Shown: positions 49,983 to 59,164 of the stretch, piece by piece
Position numbering within the stretch: position 1 is the stretch's first letter
Layout: every line of letters begins with the position of its first letter
NCBI GenBank assembly: GCA_016714125.1
Contig: JADJNX010000001.1
Location: forward strand, 62,001-126,000
DNA from: Ignavibacteriales bacterium
GTDB taxonomy: Bacteria; Bacteroidota; Ignavibacteria; Ignavibacteriales; Ignavibacteriaceae
DNA: 64,000 bases
Reading direction: 5' to 3'
Translations under genes and position numbers: made by a program
Notes under the pieces: model-generated
Told to the model about the DNA's origin: nothing
Databases searched by the model: none
The model's input: the letters and a program-made list of their open reading frames with translations, nothing else

Positions 49983-52470
49983 ATGACACAAATCCCTGAT
50001 AAAAAACCTGTCAACTCTAGCGAGGATGAGATTCTCAAATCTTTCATAAAGGCAATGCCTTTAATGATAACCGCTATAGACGACGATAATCTTTTTATAG
50101 AGTGGAATCATGAGTGTGAGAGGGTAACCGGCTTTTTAAAAGAAGAAATTATTAATAATCCTGACCCGTCAAGTCTGCTTTACCCCGATCCAAAGTATTT
50201 CGAATCACTAAAGGAATTCTGGGTTAAAAAAAAGGGTACTTACATCAATCAGGTTTGGAAGATCAGGTGTAAAACGGAAAAGACAAAGCAGTCAGTTGGT
50301 CCAATATCTCCCCGAATACCCTGTAAAGGGTGGAGATCATGGGCAATCGGCCTTGATGTTTCAGAACTAAAAGATGTCTCTGAAAAATTGTCTGAAAGTG
50401 AAAACCTTTTTAAAACTGTTTACAACTCCGCCGATACCGGTATCGCACTTTGCGATATGAAAGGTTTTTTACTCAACGTAAATTCCTCTTTCGCAGAAAT
50501 GATCGGGTATGAAGTATCGGAAATTGTCGGGAAAAATTTTTCTGATTTCACTCATCCCGATGACCTCGGAGTTGAACTCGCTATGCTAAACTCTCCTCAG
50601 AGTAGCAAAACTTCAATAATGTTTCTCTAAAAAACGATACGTTGACAAAAATGGAAATGCCATTGGGGGGAAACTCAATTTAAGTTTTGTGAGTGATAAA
50701 GACGGGAATCCTTCCATCGGATTGGGTATTATCAAAAATCTGACTGAAGAGTTGAAGATTCAGGAAGAACTTGATGATCATAAGGATTACCTTGAGAGTC
50801 TGGCAAAGATTTCTGAAATCTTGCTTACTACTCAAGATTTTGACGCCGCAATTGCAAAGTCTTTCGAAATCCTCGGTGAAACTTCAAATGCTGACCGGGT
50901 GTATATTTTTGAAAATGATTATGACAAGTTGAATGATGAATGGTTGATGAGTCAAACTTTTGAGTGGGTAAGGGGTGGAGTTGCAAAACAGATTAATAAC
51001 CCGGTTTTACAGAGATTAAAATATAGTGATACCAATCCACGATGGCGTGATGTCATGTTAAAAAAGGGGTTAATAAATTCGTTGATTAAAGATCTTCCGG
51101 CTGACGAGAGATCTATGCTGGAACCTCAGGATATTCTCGCAATTCTGGCTGTGCCAATCTATTTGCAAAATGAATGGTGGGGTTTTATCGGCTTTGACAA
51201 CTGCAAAACAGAAAAAAAGTATAGTATTGCCGAAGAATCGATGCTTCAATCGGCTGCGATGGCAATAGGTGCGGCAATTAACAGAGAGCAAATTAATCGA
51301 CAACTCATAGAGGCAAAAACTAAAGCTGAAGAGATGAACAGACTTAAGTCGATTTTTTTAGCAAATATGTCACATGAGTTAAGAACTCCTCTGATTGGGA
51401 TTCTGGGATTTGCAGAAATTCTTTCGGAAGAAGTTGACGATCCTTATTTTAAAAAATTAACCGACAGTATCTACAAAGCAGGGCAAAGACTAAGTAATTC
51501 ACTGAGCCTGATTCTCGACCTTTCCAGGATTGAAGCCGACAAACTTACTTTGAATCTTGAGGATGTGGATATCATCGATGTTGTACTTGAGACTACAAGT
51601 TATTTCGACCAGGAGATTGTTAAAAAGGGGCTTTTCCTAAATATAAACACTCCTGATGAAATCCCTCTGCTCAAATCTGACAAGAGAATGCTTTTAACAA
51701 TCGTGGATAACCTTCTTAGCAATGCGATAAAATTCACACATGAGGGTGGAATTGATATTATTGTAAAAACTGAAAAATCAGGTTCAACATCGGTTGTAAA
51801 TTTAATTGTCAGGGATAGTGGTATCGGGATATCACAAGATTTTATGGATGTAATCTTTGACGAATTTAGACAAGTTTCCGAGGGACTCGATCGTGCTTTT
51901 GAAGGGGTTGGGCTGGGGCTAACCATTATCAAAAAATTCACCGAAAAACTTGGGGGGTCACTTTCACTTAACAGTATGGTGGGCCTGGGTTCAACCTTTA
52001 CCATCAGTTTCCCCGTTGTCGCTCGGAGAACCGTTGTATCACCCGAATCGGGCAGCGAAGACTTTCACCCACTCCACCTGGATAGTCAACTTAAACGAAT
52101 ATTACTTGTGGATGACGATGTCCCAACTCACACGCTGGTTAAAATTTTCTCAAAAAATATCGCAAATATCGATTTTGCTTTTAATGGTGAAGAGGCTATA
52201 AGGATTGCTTTAAGGAGGAAAATTGATTTGGTTCTGCTTGATATAAATCTTGGAAGTTCACCTTCAGGAATCTCCGTACTAAGAAGGATGAAGCAGATGA
52301 AAGAATTTAAGGATGTTCCAATTCTTGCATTCACGGCTTACACGACGACCACAGACAAACACAAATTCTTTGAAGAGGGGTTTGATGGTTATATCTCAAA
52401 ACCTCTTATTAAAGCTGATTTTCAAAGGTCGATAAAAAAATATCTCTCGGAAGCGATTAATTATTTATGA
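49983..52470 (+). CDS. Hybrid histidine kinase PAS-PAS-GAF-HisKA-HATPase-REC (frameshifts)
   Basis: About 830 residues after repair. Two PAS domains (about 20-130 and 140-260), a GAF domain (about 270-435, FEILGETSNADRVYIFEND), the dimerisation helix with phospho-histidine in FLANMSHELRTPLIGILGF, an ATPase with N box DNLLSNAIKFT, G1 DSGIGIS and G2 GVGLGLTI, and a C-terminal receiver with LLVDDD, the phospho-aspartate in LVLLDINLGSS and the lysine in GYISKPL. Breaks: one base missing at 50607-50610 and one at 50629-50634, plus a cancelling pair at 50271-50274 and about 50321-50325 within the first PAS. No membrane segment and no adjacent output regulator, so it may signal through a phosphorelay elsewhere. 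Confidence 0.9.
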
Positions 52471-52471
52471 T

Positions 52472-54445
52472 CTAAAGCTCTTCGTCGATTTCTCTCAGGT
52501 ATTCAATGGCTGAAATATCTTCAATCGAAGATAGGTCACCAAGAACCACTCCTCCGGCTGCAATCTCTCTTAAAAGTCGTCTGACTATCTTACCGTTTCT
52601 GGTTTTTGGCAAAGCTTCTGTAAATCGAATTTCATCAGGTCTCGCAATATGTCCAATTTCCACCATTACATGGTTTCTCATCTCTTCTTTAAGAAGTAGT
52701 GAAGCCTGGACATTCTCCTTGAGTGTAACAAAAGCGACAATCGAATTACCTTTTAGATCATCGGGTCTTCCAACAACAGCCACTTCCGCCACATCTTTGT
52801 GTGTATGAAGTGCGTTTTCAATTTCAAGTGTGCTCAATCGATGTCCAGAAACGGTAACAACATCATCAACTCTTCCAAGAATCCAGAAATATCCATCTTT
52901 GTCTTTTCTGGCTCCGTCACCTGTGAAGAAGTCACCACCAAAGCCATTCCAATAGTCGTCTTTGTAACGTTTTTTGTCTCCAAAGATGGTTCTTGACACT
53001 GAAGCCCAACTGTCTCTAACAACCAAAACTCCATTCTCACCCGGTTTCACAGGCTTTCCTGTTTTGTCAACAACATCAGCCAGGACCCCGGCAAGTGGAA
53101 GTGTAGCCGAACCCGGTTTTAATGGCGTGACGCCCGGTATGGGGGCTATCATGAACGAACCTGTCTCTGTCTGCCACCATCCATCAATGATAGGGCACTT
53201 CTCTTTTCCTACCGTTTTATAAAACCAGTACCAGACTTTTGGATTAACGGGTTCACCACCCAATGCCAAAACTCTTAATGAATCAAGCTTGTGTTTATTA
53301 ACCCAACTGTCTCCCTGTCTCATCAAAGTTTTTACAAAAGTAGGGGCGGTGAAGAAAATAGAAATTTTGTGGTTATCGATAAGTTTCCAAAATCTGTCGG
53401 GTTCGGGTGAGGTTGGAGCTCCTTCATACATAAATAGAGTGGCTCCGTTGAGGAGAGGTGCATATAGGCCATAAGTATGTCCAGTTGAAAATCCTATGTC
53501 GGTTGTACACCAATAAACATCCGTTTCCTGAATATCAAATATCAATTTAAAGGAATAATATGCGGCTGTCATGTAACCCGCTGTTGTGTGCATAATCCCT
53601 TTGGCTTTCCCTGTTGTTCCGCTGGTAAATAGGACAAACAGTGGATGCTCGGAGTCAAGATGAACAGCGGGACATTCGTCTGAAACATTATCCATCGCAT
53701 CGTGCCACCAGATATCGCGACCCGGCACCATCTTAACCGAAGATTCATGCATTCGCTTAAAAAGAATTACTGTTTTTACATCTGGACAACTTTCGAGGGC
53801 TGAATCAACTGCCGGTTTAAGATAAATATTGTTGCCACGCCTTACTGCAAGATCGCTTGCAATCACAATTTTTGCTTTTAGTCCGAGAATTCTGTCCTTC
53901 AAAGCTTCCGAGGAAAATCCTGCAAAAACGGCTGAATGGATAGCTCCAATTCTGGCACATGCGAGAAGGGCGACCGCTGTCTCAGGAACCATTCCCATAT
54001 AGATGATTACCCTGTCCCCTTTTTGAACACCCCTTGAACGAAGTACATTTGCAAATTTGGAAACTTCTCTGTGAAGCTGCAGATATGTCATTGTTCTGGT
54101 ATCCCCGGGTTCTCCCTCCCAGATGATGGCTGCTTTGTTGCGGCGGTGACCGGTAAGATGGCGGTCGAGACTGTTATAACTGATGTTAGTTTTTGCACCA
54201 ACAAACCATTTGGATTCGTAAGACGATCCCTGCCGGATATAATTCCAGTATTTAAACCAGTGAAGTTCATCAGCTACTTTTCCCCAAAAAGCCTCGGGAT
54301 TCAAAACAGACTCTCGATAGAGTTTGTTGTATTGATCGAGAGTTTTTACCACTGCTCTTTCGCTGAAATCTTTCAGGGGACGATAAATCTTTTTAAGTGA
54401 TGAGTTCATCTTAATTATCCGTCTGGTTTCTTTATTATCTTTCAT
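52472..54445 (-). CDS. acs: Acetyl-CoA synthetase-like acyl-CoA ligase
   Basis: A 657-residue AMP-forming ligase with the acetyl-CoA synthetase layout: N-terminal ESVLNPEAFWGKVADELHWF, the ATP motif LFTSGTTGKAKGIMHTT, WWQTETGSFMIAPIPG near the acetate pocket, the hinge region FTGDGARKDKDGYFWILGRV and the acetylatable lysine in PKTRNGKIVRRLLREIA. Acetate is the likely substrate; a propionate preference cannot be excluded. It ends one base from the stop of the convergent kinase gene with no room for a terminator. The ATG at 54445 has AGAAG adjacent; a second ATG at 54409 is an alternative. Confidence 0.93.
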   Translation of the reverse strand: MKDNKETRRIIKMNSSLKKIYRPLKDFSERAVVKTLDQYNKLYRESVLNPEAFWGKVADELHWFKYWNYIRQGSSYESKWFVGAKTNISYNSLDRHLTGHRRNKAAIIWEGEPGDTRTMTYLQLHREVSKFANVLRSRGVQKGDRVIIYMGMVPETAVALLACARIGAIHSAVFAGFSSEALKDRILGLKAKIVIASDLAVRRGNNIYLKPAVDSALESCPDVKTVILFKRMHESSVKMVPGRDIWWHDAMDNVSDECPAVHLDSEHPLFVLFTSGTTGKAKGIMHTTAGYMTAAYYSFKLIFDIQETDVYWCTTDIGFSTGHTYGLYAPLLNGATLFMYEGAPTSPEPDRFWKLIDNHKISIFFTAPTFVKTLMRQGDSWVNKHKLDSLRVLALGGEPVNPKVWYWFYKTVGKEKCPIIDGWWQTETGSFMIAPIPGVTPLKPGSATLPLAGVLADVVDKTGKPVKPGENGVLVVRDSWASVSRTIFGDKKRYKDDYWNGFGGDFFTGDGARKDKDGYFWILGRVDDVVTVSGHRLSTLEIENALHTHKDVAEVAVVGRPDDLKGNSIVAFVTLKENVQASLLLKEEMRNHVMVEIGHIARPDEIRFTEALPKTRNGKIVRRLLREIAAGGVVLGDLSSIEDISAIEYLREIDEEL

Positions 54446-54519
54446 CTTCTAATGCCAAATTCTTAAATTCAAATTTATGTGTGTTAATTAACCGGGAAAT
54501 CCATTCGGTTTAAAATTTA

Positions 54520-55279
54520 TTATTTTCCAAAAAAATATTTTAACGGCCTTTCAAGACGATTAGCCCATGACCATTCATTGTGTCCCGCACCTCTGTCGAA
54601 ATAGTAGTCAAAATTTTCGCCAAGAATGAGTCCCTTTTTGAAAAAGACAAAACATCCTCTGTGCGTCCTTTTTACCATCCTCACCACTGTCAAAATAGAT
54701 TTTTACATTCTTTTTTTCGTGAGTTGATTCAATCAGATCAAAAATTGCATCCTCACCATAATAAAAGGAAGAGGAGAGGCAACCGGCTTTTCCAAAAACA
54801 TGCGGATATCTCCAAACCATTCTGAGTGAACAAAGCCCGCCCATTGACGAACCCATGATCGCAGTAGCTTCTCGGTCTGTAAGAGTTCTAAAGTTGCTGT
54901 CAATAAAATGTTTTAACTCTTCCACGATGAATTTGAGGTAATGATCCCCCTTTTCGGATACACTATACTCCTGAAGTCTGTCATGCGTGTTATATATCCC
55001 CACCACAATCGGTTCTTCGATTTGGTTACCTTTGATAAGTTTTGTTACGGTTTCATCGACTCGCCAGTCTTGTCCGGCGTATGATGTAGTAGGATCAAGT
55101 ATGTTCTGTCCATCGTGCATATAAAGCACCGGATAATACTTCCCCCTCTCCTTTTTGTAGGAGGGTGGAAGCCAGACCAAAATATCTCTCTCTAAAATGG
55201 GATAACGGCTCCGGAAACGACGGTAGTAAACAACCGTACCAACTATGTCATGTTTGCCGTTGTTTATTTTATTTGCCAA
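54520..55279 (-). CDS. Esterase of the Fes/enterochelin-esterase-like alpha/beta hydrolase family (one frameshift)
   Basis: About 253 residues after removing one extra base in the A run 54641-54645. It is an esterase-D/Fes-type alpha/beta hydrolase: ERDILVWLPPSYKKERGKYY near residue 30, the oxyanion region YPVLYMHDGQNILDPTTSY, the nucleophile elbow AIMGSSMGGLCSLRM (GSSMG) and, after the break, a histidine in DRGAGHNEWSWANRL. No signal peptide, so probably cytoplasmic. The open frame begins with TTG at 55279; no nearby ATG. Substrate unknown. Confidence 0.85.
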
Positions 55280-55463
55280 TACTTATTTGTGATTTCTTTA
55301 GTTATTGAGAAAATAATCTTTCAACTAACAAGTTAAGAACCTTTTTGATTAAAAAAAAGTGATTTTTCACCTTTTTTTTATGTCTCTTTTTTGATTCTTT
55401 AACATAGTCATTATTTAAAATTATATCTTAAACCACTAAAAATCAAATTGTTGGACTTATTAA

Positions 55464-56219
55464 ATGAATAAAAACGTCATCCTCTGGATCGTTTCTGCTG
55501 TTATAATCTTTGTTTTTGGTCTCGCTCACTCAGTAGTGAATCAAAACTATCCCATCTCGGGAACGATTGGCATTGAAGGGAAAAAAATAACCTATCTATT
55601 CCCAAAAACCACTCAAGCCGGTGGACCTTTTTCATTCATGATCAGGAATGATAATCCAAAGGTTACAGGATATTTTATATTCGATACGGGAGATGGAAAG
55701 AAGGAAAAGGTAGAGTTAACAAAAGAAAAAGAGTTGATGACGGGCACTATCCGCGAACTTCCACCCGGTACTAAAATTAAATACTCGGTGTTCCTGAGAT
55801 ATGGTGATAAAACAACTCAAGTACCTTACAATACGGAAGTAACAACTCTTGTAACTGGGAAAACGGGGATTATAATCGACACTTTATACCCTTTTATGCT
55901 CTTTTTAGGGCTTTTGCTTTCAGTTAGAGGCGGACTCGAATATTTTAATCCAAATCCGAAATTCAGACTTTATGCACTGATGCCATCAATGGTGTTCATT
56001 TGTTTTGGATTTTTTGTGATTCCGGTGAAGAATTTTTTGTTACTTGCGCCACCTCCGGGAGTAATCTTACAGCCTTCTCAGATGTTCTCCATCGAAAGTA
56101 TATTTTATCCTCTCTTTTGGATAGCCATAACCATTTTGGTTTTTTTCAAAATAAAACCGGGTCTGCTGCTTATCTCAGGTTCAGTGATCACAATTTTGGC
56201 ATTTATGTTCCTGGGGTGA
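55464..56219 (+). CDS. Integral membrane protein of unknown function with an extracytoplasmic domain
   Basis: A 251-residue protein: an N-terminal membrane segment (MNKNVILWIVSAVIIFVFGL), then an exported domain of about 110 residues with beta-strand character (FSFMIRNDNPKVTGYFIFDT, KIKYSVFLRYGDKTTQVPYN), then four C-terminal helices from about 135 (IIIDTLYPFMLFLGLLLSV) to the end. No family recognised. It is convergent with the SpoIID-like gene and shares a GC-rich hairpin at the end. Confidence 0.6.
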   Translation: MNKNVILWIVSAVIIFVFGLAHSVVNQNYPISGTIGIEGKKITYLFPKTTQAGGPFSFMIRNDNPKVTGYFIFDTGDGKKEKVELTKEKELMTGTIRELPPGTKIKYSVFLRYGDKTTQVPYNTEVTTLVTGKTGIIIDTLYPFMLFLGLLLSVRGGLEYFNPNPKFRLYALMPSMVFICFGFFVIPVKNFLLLAPPPGVILQPSQMFSIESIFYPLFWIAITILVFFKIKPGLLLISGSVITILAFMFLG

Positions 56220-56234
56220 GTTTATCTCACCCCT
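56214..56234. terminator. Hairpin between convergent genes
   Basis: GGGGTGAG (56214-56221) pairs with CTCACCCC (56227-56234) around a 5-base loop. It overlaps the stop codon of the plus-strand gene (56217-56219) and lies 13 bp past the stop of the minus-strand gene. There is no long T run in either direction, so it is a possible bidirectional terminator. Confidence 0.5.
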
Positions 56235-56246
56235 GAAAAATAGCCG

Positions 56247-57587
56247 TTAATAATCTTTAACGAGCTTAATTCCTCTGTAATAGTGGGTAAGAATCTCATC
56301 AAATGAAAAACCTTTTTCAGACATTACTGCTGCACCTATTTGACACAAACCAACACCGTGCCCCCAACCTGCGCCTGTGAGGCGAAAACTTCCGGGAATT
56401 CCATCTTTAACATCTCTTTTTTCCACTATAAAAGCTGAGGAATAAAGATGTGAATCTGACAAGGCCCTTCTGATCTCAAGTTCCTTGCCGATGATTATAC
56501 TCTTTTTTGTGCCTGTTATCCTGAGCCTGTAAATCCTGCCTGATTCACCCCTCTCCAGTGGTTCAAGATCGGTTATATCTCCAAGATCAAGGTCCATCTT
56601 TGATTTTAATAATGATTTCACCTTTTCTTGAGGGATATCCAATTTCCATCTGAAAAAATCCACTGTTTCCTGGTCATAGTGGAGCAGAATCTGCGAAAGC
56701 ACAGTCTTATCTTTTGTATTACAATAGGATTCAGGTTCACCGAGTATCCACTTTGTAGCATTTTTTTCATTTGTCAGGTTTGTGTCGAAATTTTCCGGCT
56801 CAAACTTATAGTCGATTACCTTGTCCAAATAGGGAACTTTTTTAGTCTCCCAAACATGTTCAAACGATTCGGATACTCCGCCACATGACTTTGAAAACCG
56901 TGCATCACAAATTTCACCACCATATTTCATCACAAGTCCATGTGTGTCCTCTACGGCCTGACGGGCAGATTCACTAAATATCTTAGTGATTCCCTGATAC
57001 CTTTGACAGTGGTCATCGGCGCAGACATCAAAGTCATCATGATCTTCTCTGTCATACCAGCGGACAATCTCATCTTCTGAAATGACGATACCTTTTTCCT
57101 CAGGAGTAAGTTTTTTCTTCCCCTCGGATTGTGCAATCTGCGAAAGAAGCCAGCTTCTTGAAATAACAGCATGCGCTTTAAGGAGTGCAGGGCTGCTCTT
57201 TGCGCTCATCTCTGATGAAATTACGCTTTTGAGGTACTCCTCAATGTTAATGATGTTTATTGCTGTAACTTTGTTTCCCTTACGGAGCAGTTTGAGTGCT
57301 CCCTTGAAGCTCTCTTTCTCTTTTCTTTCCCAATGAAATTTTACACCAATCACCACATCTCTTATCATAAAATGTTCACTCTCGGGAGAATTCGGGGTAA
57401 AAACCAGGCTGACATCATCACTTAGCTTTTTGCCGGAACCCTCAACTATGAGTTTACCATTCTTCACGGATGCCTGGAATACTCCACTAAAAAAATCTTC
57501 CTGATTGTTAGCGTAATAATCACCATAAAATGTGAAGTTTATTACCTCTTCTGTCAGTATCCCGACAATAATTAGAGGCTCGTCCAT
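56247..57587 (-). CDS. SpoIID/LytB-domain protein
   Basis: A 446-residue protein with the SpoIID catalytic region NIEEYLKSVISSEMSAKSSP, followed by ALLKAHAVISRSWLLSQI (conserved alanine/serine core) around residues 118-150, an insert with CDARFSKSCGG, and the C-terminal GWGHGVGLCQIGAAVMSEKG motif ending YYRGIKLVKDY. In spore formers SpoIID is a lytic transglycosylase acting on denuded peptidoglycan; relatives in non-sporulating bacteria are amidase enhancers. There is no recognisable signal peptide (MDEPLIIVGILTEEVINFTF), which is unusual. Intact. Confidence 0.85.
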   Translation of the reverse strand: MDEPLIIVGILTEEVINFTFYGDYYANNQEDFFSGVFQASVKNGKLIVEGSGKKLSDDVSLVFTPNSPESEHFMIRDVVIGVKFHWERKEKESFKGALKLLRKGNKVTAINIINIEEYLKSVISSEMSAKSSPALLKAHAVISRSWLLSQIAQSEGKKKLTPEEKGIVISEDEIVRWYDREDHDDFDVCADDHCQRYQGITKIFSESARQAVEDTHGLVMKYGGEICDARFSKSCGGVSESFEHVWETKKVPYLDKVIDYKFEPENFDTNLTNEKNATKWILGEPESYCNTKDKTVLSQILLHYDQETVDFFRWKLDIPQEKVKSLLKSKMDLDLGDITDLEPLERGESGRIYRLRITGTKKSIIIGKELEIRRALSDSHLYSSAFIVEKRDVKDGIPGSFRLTGAGWGHGVGLCQIGAAVMSEKGFSFDEILTHYYRGIKLVKDY

Positions 57588-57676
57588 AAAATGTTCCTTA
57601 CAATGTAAATCGAAATTAATTCGTTAATATACAAAACCGTTTATAAAATTTTATTACTCTATACAATTATCTTTTT

Positions 57677-57684
57677 TATTTTTG
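57677..57684 (+). promoter_or_regulatory. Possible Bacteroidetes-type -7 element upstream of arginase
   Basis: The sequence TATTTTTG fits the TAnnTTTG -7 consensus used in Bacteroidetes and lies 26 bp before the arginase ATG at 57711. No good -33 TTTG partner is visible, so confidence is low. Confidence 0.25.
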
Positions 57685-57710
57685 TAAACTTCAAACAAAA
57701 AGTATTTTAA

Positions 57711-58622
57711 ATGAAGAAAAAAGTCAATATCATCGGTTTTCCGATGGACCTTGGAGCCGGAAGACGAGGCGTGGATATGGGTCCATCTGCCATGCGAATT
57801 GCACATCTTAATGAAAAACTTCAACAACTTGGTTATGAAGTTGAAGATTTAGGGGATATTCCAATCGAAATTATGGAAACTCAGAAGGTTGGAAACGACA
57901 AACTCAAGTATGTGGATGAGATTGGAAGAACTTCATTAAAGCTTGCTGCCGTTGTGGAAAAAACTCTTGAAAAAGATGAATTTCCACTTTGTATCGGTGG
58001 TGATCATTCAATGGCACTCGGAACACTTGCAGGGATATCTTCCTATTGTAACAAAAGAGGTTTAAGGCTTGGTGTTATCTGGATTGATGCTCACTCAGAT
58101 ATGAATACAGACGAAACAACACCTTCCGGGAATATTCATGGCATGTCACTTGCAGCTTCAATCGGGCTTGGATCGAAGAGACTCACAGAGATATATTCCC
58201 CTGCTCCCAAGGTGCTCCCGGAAAACACGGTGATCATCGGAGCACGGAGCATCGATACCGATGAAAGAAACAATATTAAAAAAACCGGCATAACCGTCTA
58301 TACAATGTCGGATATTGATAAGATAGGAATCCACCGGATTACTTCTAAAGTTCTTAAACAGTTTAAAAACAATGTGGATCATATTCATGTGAGTTTTGAT
58401 GTTGACAGTGTAGAACCCACCATTGTTCCCGGAGTTGGCACCCCCGTTCCCGGAGGATTAAGTTATCGCGAGGCTCATCTCCTTATGGAGACAATCGCTG
58501 AATGTGGGTGTATGTCTTCATTGGAAATTACGGAGGTTAATCCAATTTTAGATAATCGAAACGCAAGTGCCGTTTTTGCAGTGGAACTTGTGGCTTCAAG
58601 CATGGGAATGAGAATTCTTTAA
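57711..58622 (+). CDS. rocF: Arginase
   Basis: A 303-residue ureohydrolase with all manganese-binding motifs: CIGGDHSMALGTLAG, WIDAHSDMNTDET, SGNIHGMSLAAS and SFDVDSVEP. N-terminal FPMDLGAGRRGVDMGPSAMR and the C-terminal SLEITEVNPILDNRN are typical of arginase rather than agmatinase. It hydrolyses arginine to ornithine and urea. The last metal-binding segment reads DVDSVEP where DVDALDP is usual; the metal aspartates are kept. The ATG at 57711 is followed 2 bp after the stop by a membrane-protein gene in the same operon. Confidence 0.93.
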   Translation: MKKKVNIIGFPMDLGAGRRGVDMGPSAMRIAHLNEKLQQLGYEVEDLGDIPIEIMETQKVGNDKLKYVDEIGRTSLKLAAVVEKTLEKDEFPLCIGGDHSMALGTLAGISSYCNKRGLRLGVIWIDAHSDMNTDETTPSGNIHGMSLAASIGLGSKRLTEIYSPAPKVLPENTVIIGARSIDTDERNNIKKTGITVYTMSDIDKIGIHRITSKVLKQFKNNVDHIHVSFDVDSVEPTIVPGVGTPVPGGLSYREAHLLMETIAECGCMSSLEITEVNPILDNRNASAVFAVELVASSMGMRIL

Positions 58623-58624
58623 AC

Positions 58625-59164
58625 ATGGATAATATCAAGCAGTTTCTTGCTTATGTTTTATTAATTGGCTCAGTTATGTGGGGACTCAAGGCGTTTGAAG
58701 TGCTCGACATAACCTGGCCATTCATATTTTCATTTATATTTATTCTTGTCGGTTTGGCAACGGTAGTGGTTGTTTTTGGAAAACATGATGTTCCGGCGAT
58801 AATTATTGGGACAACGATGTTTTTAGTGGGGATTTTGATCTATTTAAATCAGAATTTTGATTCAGTCCCTTGGGCCGATCTTCTTCTTCCAACAGCCATG
58901 TTTATGATAGGAATCAATCTGATTGTCTTGTTTCTCGACAACCCGAAGGTGCCTTCGTTTTTGTTGGTTTCGGCCGTTTTTGTCGGATTTCCGTTTTTCT
59001 TCCTCTCTCAAGAGGGATCAATGACCATGATTTCACTGCTCGAGGCAATTGTTTCAATGGCAGAAAAATACTGGTTAATTATCTTCCTCGCGCTTATCTC
59101 AGTTATTCTGCTGCTTTTGCAGAATAAACATCCTAATAAAGAAGAGGACGACCTTCTTAGTTAG
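58625..59164 (+). CDS. Polytopic membrane protein downstream of arginase
   Basis: A 179-residue, strongly hydrophobic protein with about six predicted helices (FLAYVLLIGSVMWGLKAF, PFIFSFIFILVGLATVVVVF, LLLPTAMFMIGINLIVLFL, SFLLVSAVFVGFPFFF, YWLIIFLALISVILLLLQN) and a charged cytoplasmic tail (KHPNKEEDDLLS). Not recognised. It starts 2 bp after the arginase stop, so the two are co-transcribed, but no transport signature is visible. Its stop overlaps the end of the convergent RskA-like gene by about 8 bp. Confidence 0.65.
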   Translation: MDNIKQFLAYVLLIGSVMWGLKAFEVLDITWPFIFSFIFILVGLATVVVVFGKHDVPAIIIGTTMFLVGILIYLNQNFDSVPWADLLLPTAMFMIGINLIVLFLDNPKVPSFLLVSAVFVGFPFFFLSQEGSMTMISLLEAIVSMAEKYWLIIFLALISVILLLLQNKHPNKEEDDLLS

